Assembly (NCBI GenBank): GCA_033239005.1
Contig: BSQZ01000061.1
Span: forward strand, 361,501 to 425,500
DNA: 64,000 bases
Source of the DNA: Lamellibrachia satsuma
Lineage: Eukaryota > Annelida > Polychaeta > Sabellida > Siboglinidae
Direction: 5' to 3'
Positions 63,991 through 64,000 of this stretch are shown here, in pieces. The notes under the pieces were generated by a model, which was given only the letters and a program-made list of their open reading frames with translations, was not told the origin of the DNA and searched no databases. Made by a program: the position numbers and the translations under genes. How positions within the stretch are numbered: position 1 is the first letter of the stretch; each line of letters starts with the position of its first letter.

Positions 63991-64000
63991 TTGCTCCTCT

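Overview
The window is animal nuclear DNA: small phase-compatible exons with GT-AG introns, single-exon receptor genes, tRNA-derived SINEs, non-LTR and Penelope-like retroelements, hAT/mariner/MULE-like DNA transposons, many minisatellites and long (AT)n runs. Base composition, repeat types and the divergence of its proteins from vertebrate versions suggest a marine invertebrate, probably a lophotrochozoan such as a mollusc; that taxonomic guess is inference.

Layout. 1-11.5 kb: the seven 3' exons of POLR3F (RNA polymerase III subunit RPC6), plus strand, the N-terminal ~60 codons lying off the left edge; its introns hold a 28-copy 26-bp minisatellite, a SINE/MITE nest, a diverged hAT element, a pogo/Tigger-like element and a ~70-bp satellite. 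11.5-13.7 kb: intergenic, with two retroelement 3' ends on the minus strand. 13.7-41.7 kb: a complete 16-exon spastin gene (SPAST, 639 codons), plus strand, with M1-type hydrophobic hairpin, MIT domain and AAA ATPase. Its 10-kb first intron holds a Penelope-like element split by a hAT insertion, a second hAT element and a LINE tail; intron 4 holds a 2.5-kb CR1-like LINE; intron 15 holds a TIR element with a 5-bp target duplication.

41.7-47.9 kb: SPAST 3' end, minisatellites and a decayed reverse transcriptase (minus). 47.9-56.4 kb: the most unusual locus, an ~8.5-kb element bounded by long terminal inverted repeats made of palindromic modules, carrying a HECT-type E3-ligase-like ORF (plus) converging on a decayed DDE integrase (minus) whose catalytic segment has been amplified into a 69-bp minisatellite. 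56.5-57.8 kb: a MULE-like element with ~220-bp inverted repeats. 57.9 kb: a likely first exon and promoter of a minus-strand gene. 60.0-61.4 kb: a TA-flanked DNA transposon. 62.0-63.0 kb: an intronless class A GPCR lacking several canonical motifs; another transposon end sits at the right edge.

The two recognisable housekeeping genes (POLR3F, SPAST) are tandem but functionally unrelated; most other structure is the record of mobile elements, several with clear target-site duplications and nesting order.
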